From positions 372,001 to 436,000 of the forward strand of contig NZ_JNZS01000009.1 in the NCBI RefSeq assembly GCF_000718515.1: a stretch of DNA of 64,000 nucleotides, read 5' to 3'. Below, piece by piece: positions 62,085 to 64,000 of this stretch. Under the pieces are notes generated by a model. It had not been told where the DNA came from and ran no database searches. It saw nothing but the letters and a program-made list of their open reading frames with translations. The DNA comes from Micromonospora parva. Its GTDB lineage: Bacteria; Actinomycetota; Actinomycetes; Mycobacteriales; Micromonosporaceae. Both the position numbers and the translations under genes were made by a program. The first letter of the stretch is position 1. Each line of letters starts with the position of its first letter.

Positions 62085-62801
62085 CTATGCCCGTACGGCG
62101 GGTTCCAGAAAAGCGCCGGCTTCGAGCGCCGCCCGGCCGGGGTCGCCGGCCCGGATCGCCTCGACCAGTCGGGTGTGGTCGACGTAGCGCTCGGGGGTGA
62201 GCGCCCCACCCATGGCCTGGGCGACGGTGCTGCGCAGGGCGGTGCCCACCGAGGCGTACAGCTCGGCGAGCATGGCGTTGTGCGCGGCGGCGACCACCGC
62301 CGTGTGCAGCGCCGCGTCGGCCTCGACGAACGCGTCGACCTGGCCACCGTGCCAGGCGGCCTCGCGCTGGGCGAGCGCGCCGTCGAGCGCCGCCAGGTCC
62401 TCGGGGGTACGCCTCAGCGCGGCGAGCCGGGCGGCCTCCACCTCGAAGGCGCGGCGTACCTCGACGACCTCGGTCATCCGGTCGCCGCCGAGACGGCGGG
62501 CGACCACGGGTGCCAGTTCGTCGGTGGACACCACGTAGGTGCCGGAGCCCTGCCGGCATTCGAGCACCCCGGCGTGCACCAGGGCGCGGACCGCCTCGCG
62601 GACCGTGTTGCGCCCGACACCCAGCGCGGCGACCAGTTGTGGCTCGGTGGGAATGCGCGCGCCGACGGGCCACTCGCCGCCGAGGATCCGCGCGCGGAGT
62701 TGCTCGGTGGTCTGCCGGACCCGATGGCCGCGGGGCGGCACGGGCGGCTGGTCGCGGGGCGGCGCGGGCGGCGCGGAGGGGAATTCCACAGACGGTGGCA
62801 C
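62085..62801 (-). CDS. FadR/GntR-type transcriptional regulator
   Basis: 238 residues. GntR winged helix (RARILGGEWPVGARIPTEPQLVAALGVGRNTVREAVRALVHAGVLE) followed by an FCD domain. Divergent from the MFS transporter start 50 bases away, its probable target. GTG 62801 is preceded by a weak GGTGATG. The first 30 residues are Pro-rich. Confidence 0.9.
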   Translation of the reverse strand: MPPSVEFPSAPPAPPRDQPPVPPRGHRVRQTTEQLRARILGGEWPVGARIPTEPQLVAALGVGRNTVREAVRALVHAGVLECRQGSGTYVVSTDELAPVVARRLGGDRMTEVVEVRRAFEVEAARLAALRRTPEDLAALDGALAQREAAWHGGQVDAFVEADAALHTAVVAAAHNAMLAELYASVGTALRSTVAQAMGGALTPERYVDHTRLVEAIRAGDPGRAALEAGAFLEPAVRA

Positions 62802-62851
62802 TGGTTACATCACCGGTCCCAAATTCATCCCATGATTGTAGGTTAGCGGTC

Positions 62852-64000
62852 ATGACCCCGCCACCAACCGCCGCTCCGGCGCTGCCCGCCCCCGCCACCG
62901 CCGACCCCCGCCCGAGCCGGGACCCCGGCGCCGGCCGGCGCACGCACCCGGCGACCGGTGGCGCGCTGGTGCTGGTCGGGATGCTGCTGGTAGCGCTCAA
63001 CCTGCGGGCCGTGGTGACGAGCCTCGGCGCGCTGCTCGACGAGGTCCGCGACGGGCTGGGCCTCTCCGGCGCCACCGCCGGCCTGGTCACCACCCTGCCC
63101 ACCATCGCGTTCGCCGGCCTCGGCGCGCTCACCCCGTGGCTGGTCCGCCGGGTGGCACCGGCCCGGGTGCTGGTGGTGGCCATGCTCGCCCTCGCCGTCG
63201 GCCAGGTGCTCCGGGTCGCCACCGACTCGGCCTTGATCTTCGTGCTCACCAGCGCGCTGGCGCTGTCCGGCATCGCGGTCGCCAACATCCTGCTGCCGAT
63301 GCTCGTCAAGCAGCACTTCCCGCACCGCACCGGCCTGGTCACCGGGGCGTACACGATGGCGTTGACGGTGGGCACCACGGTGGCCGCCGCCTCCGCGGTG
63401 CCGATCGCGCACGCCTTCGGGTCGTGGCGGGCCGGGCTCGGCGTCTGGGCCGCGATGGCCGCGGTGGCCGTACTCCCGTGGGTGCCGCTGGCGCTGCGGA
63501 CCCGCGCCGCGGCGCGGCGGGCGACCCCGACGGCGGCCGTCGCCGCACCCACCCGGGTCCGGCCGGCGCGGACCCGGCTCGGCTGGGCGATGGCCGTCTA
63601 CTTCGGGGCGCAGTCGCTCAGCGGGTACGCGATCATGGGCTGGCTGGCCCAACTGTTCCGCGACGCCGGTTACCAGCCGGAGTCGGCGGGGCTGCTGCTC
63701 GCCGGGGTGACCGCGCTCGGCGTGCCGATCGCGCTGCTGATGCCCACCCTGGCCGGCCGGTTGGGCAGCCTGCGTCCGCTGGTGCTCGGGCTGACCACCG
63801 CGTCGACGCTGGCCTACCTGGGGTTGGCGCTCGCACCGCACGGTGCCGCGCTGCTCTGGGTCGCCCTGCTGGCGATCGGTCAGGGCGCGTTCCCGATGAT
63901 CCTCACCGCCATCGGCCTGCGCGCCCGCACCGCCGAGGGCACCGTCGCGCTCTCCGCGTTCGCGCAGAGCACCGGCTACGTGATCGCCGCCCTCGGCCCG
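62852..64000 (+). CDS. CynX/NimT-type MFS transporter, partial
   Basis: At least 383 residues; the gene runs off the window. After a Pro-rich start come MFS helices with LNLRAVVTSLGALLDEVRDGLGLSGATAGLVTTLPTIAFAGLGAL, a block typical of CynX/NimT transporters. Family members move cyanate, 2-nitroimidazole or other small compounds; substrate unknown. TAGGTT (62839-62844) ends seven bases before ATG 62852, giving a leaderless start. The adjacent GntR regulator probably controls it. Confidence 0.88.
   Translation, partial: MTPPPTAAPALPAPATADPRPSRDPGAGRRTHPATGGALVLVGMLLVALNLRAVVTSLGALLDEVRDGLGLSGATAGLVTTLPTIAFAGLGALTPWLVRRVAPARVLVVAMLALAVGQVLRVATDSALIFVLTSALALSGIAVANILLPMLVKQHFPHRTGLVTGAYTMALTVGTTVAAASAVPIAHAFGSWRAGLGVWAAMAAVAVLPWVPLALRTRAAARRATPTAAVAAPTRVRPARTRLGWAMAVYFGAQSLSGYAIMGWLAQLFRDAGYQPESAGLLLAGVTALGVPIALLMPTLAGRLGSLRPLVLGLTTASTLAYLGLALAPHGAALLWVALLAIGQGAFPMILTAIGLRARTAEGTVALSAFAQSTGYVIAALGP

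Overview
The window is high-GC DNA with dense, mostly non-overlapping genes, frequent GTG starts and strong GGAGG-type ribosome sites. Many genes have a TANNNT -10 box placed so close to the start codon that their mRNAs should be leaderless. Gene content (GH87 alpha-glucanase, Tad pilus island, carotenoid/photolyase cluster, LitR-like regulator, PadR/HAAS transporter modules) points to a filamentous actinobacterium, most likely Micromonosporaceae (Micromonospora-like). That assignment is an inference from style and content, not a database match. No phage, transposase, CRISPR array, rRNA or replication origin was seen.

Layout. 1-520: minus-strand tRNA-Glu/Asp/Phe cluster with a terminator. 673-8044: photoprotection block. 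crtE-crtI-idi-litR-like regulator run on minus, and crtB plus photolyase run on plus from a shared control region; a secreted deacetylase follows the regulator. 8053-10697: serine hydrolase and an unusual disulfide-reductase-like flavoprotein. 10964-21237: alpha-glucan utilisation locus (LacI regulator, sugar-binding lipoprotein, two permeases, GH13 alpha-glucosidase, 1232-residue secreted GH87 alpha-1,3-glucanase). 21239-23078: enoyl-CoA hydratase and a membrane Rieske protein. 23411-34091: complete Tad/Flp pilus island with divergent prepilin peptidase. 34123-40848: PAP2 phosphatase, GH65 phosphorylase, Cys-rich protein, LtrA, MarR-GNAT fusion, DHFR-like reductase. 40961-45652: second sugar importer, whose two permeases are fused into one chain, with an IclR regulator. 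45791-52457: SDR/monooxygenase-like pair with divergent XRE regulator, TPR membrane protein, tRNA-Lys, PadR/membrane-protein pair, small CxxC protein, epimerase. 52611-57921: beta-helix lipoprotein, ZIP transporter, Eis-like acetyltransferase, PadR-controlled ABC exporter. 58025-64000: PP2C phosphatase, XRE-cupin/BenE pair, PRC-barrel protein, MscL, FadR-type regulator and the start of a CynX-type MFS transporter that runs off the window.

How genes work together. The carotenoid block makes GGPP, phytoene and desaturated carotene next to a CPD photolyase under a B12-type MerR regulator, a coherent light-damage module; no lycopene cyclase is present. The alpha-glucan locus has the parts to cut alpha-1,3-glucan outside the cell, import oligosaccharides and hydrolyse them; neither sugar importer has its own ATPase, so a shared MsiK-type ATPase elsewhere is likely. 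The Tad island encodes pilin, peptidase, motor ATPase, two membrane platform proteins, minor pilins and actinobacterial accessory proteins.

The best leads for novelty are the GH87 locus, the fused permease, the HAAS-like/ABC ATPase fusion, the LitR-like regulator with altered light-sensing residues, and several families of intergenic palindromes. I did not find a wholly new defence or mobile system.
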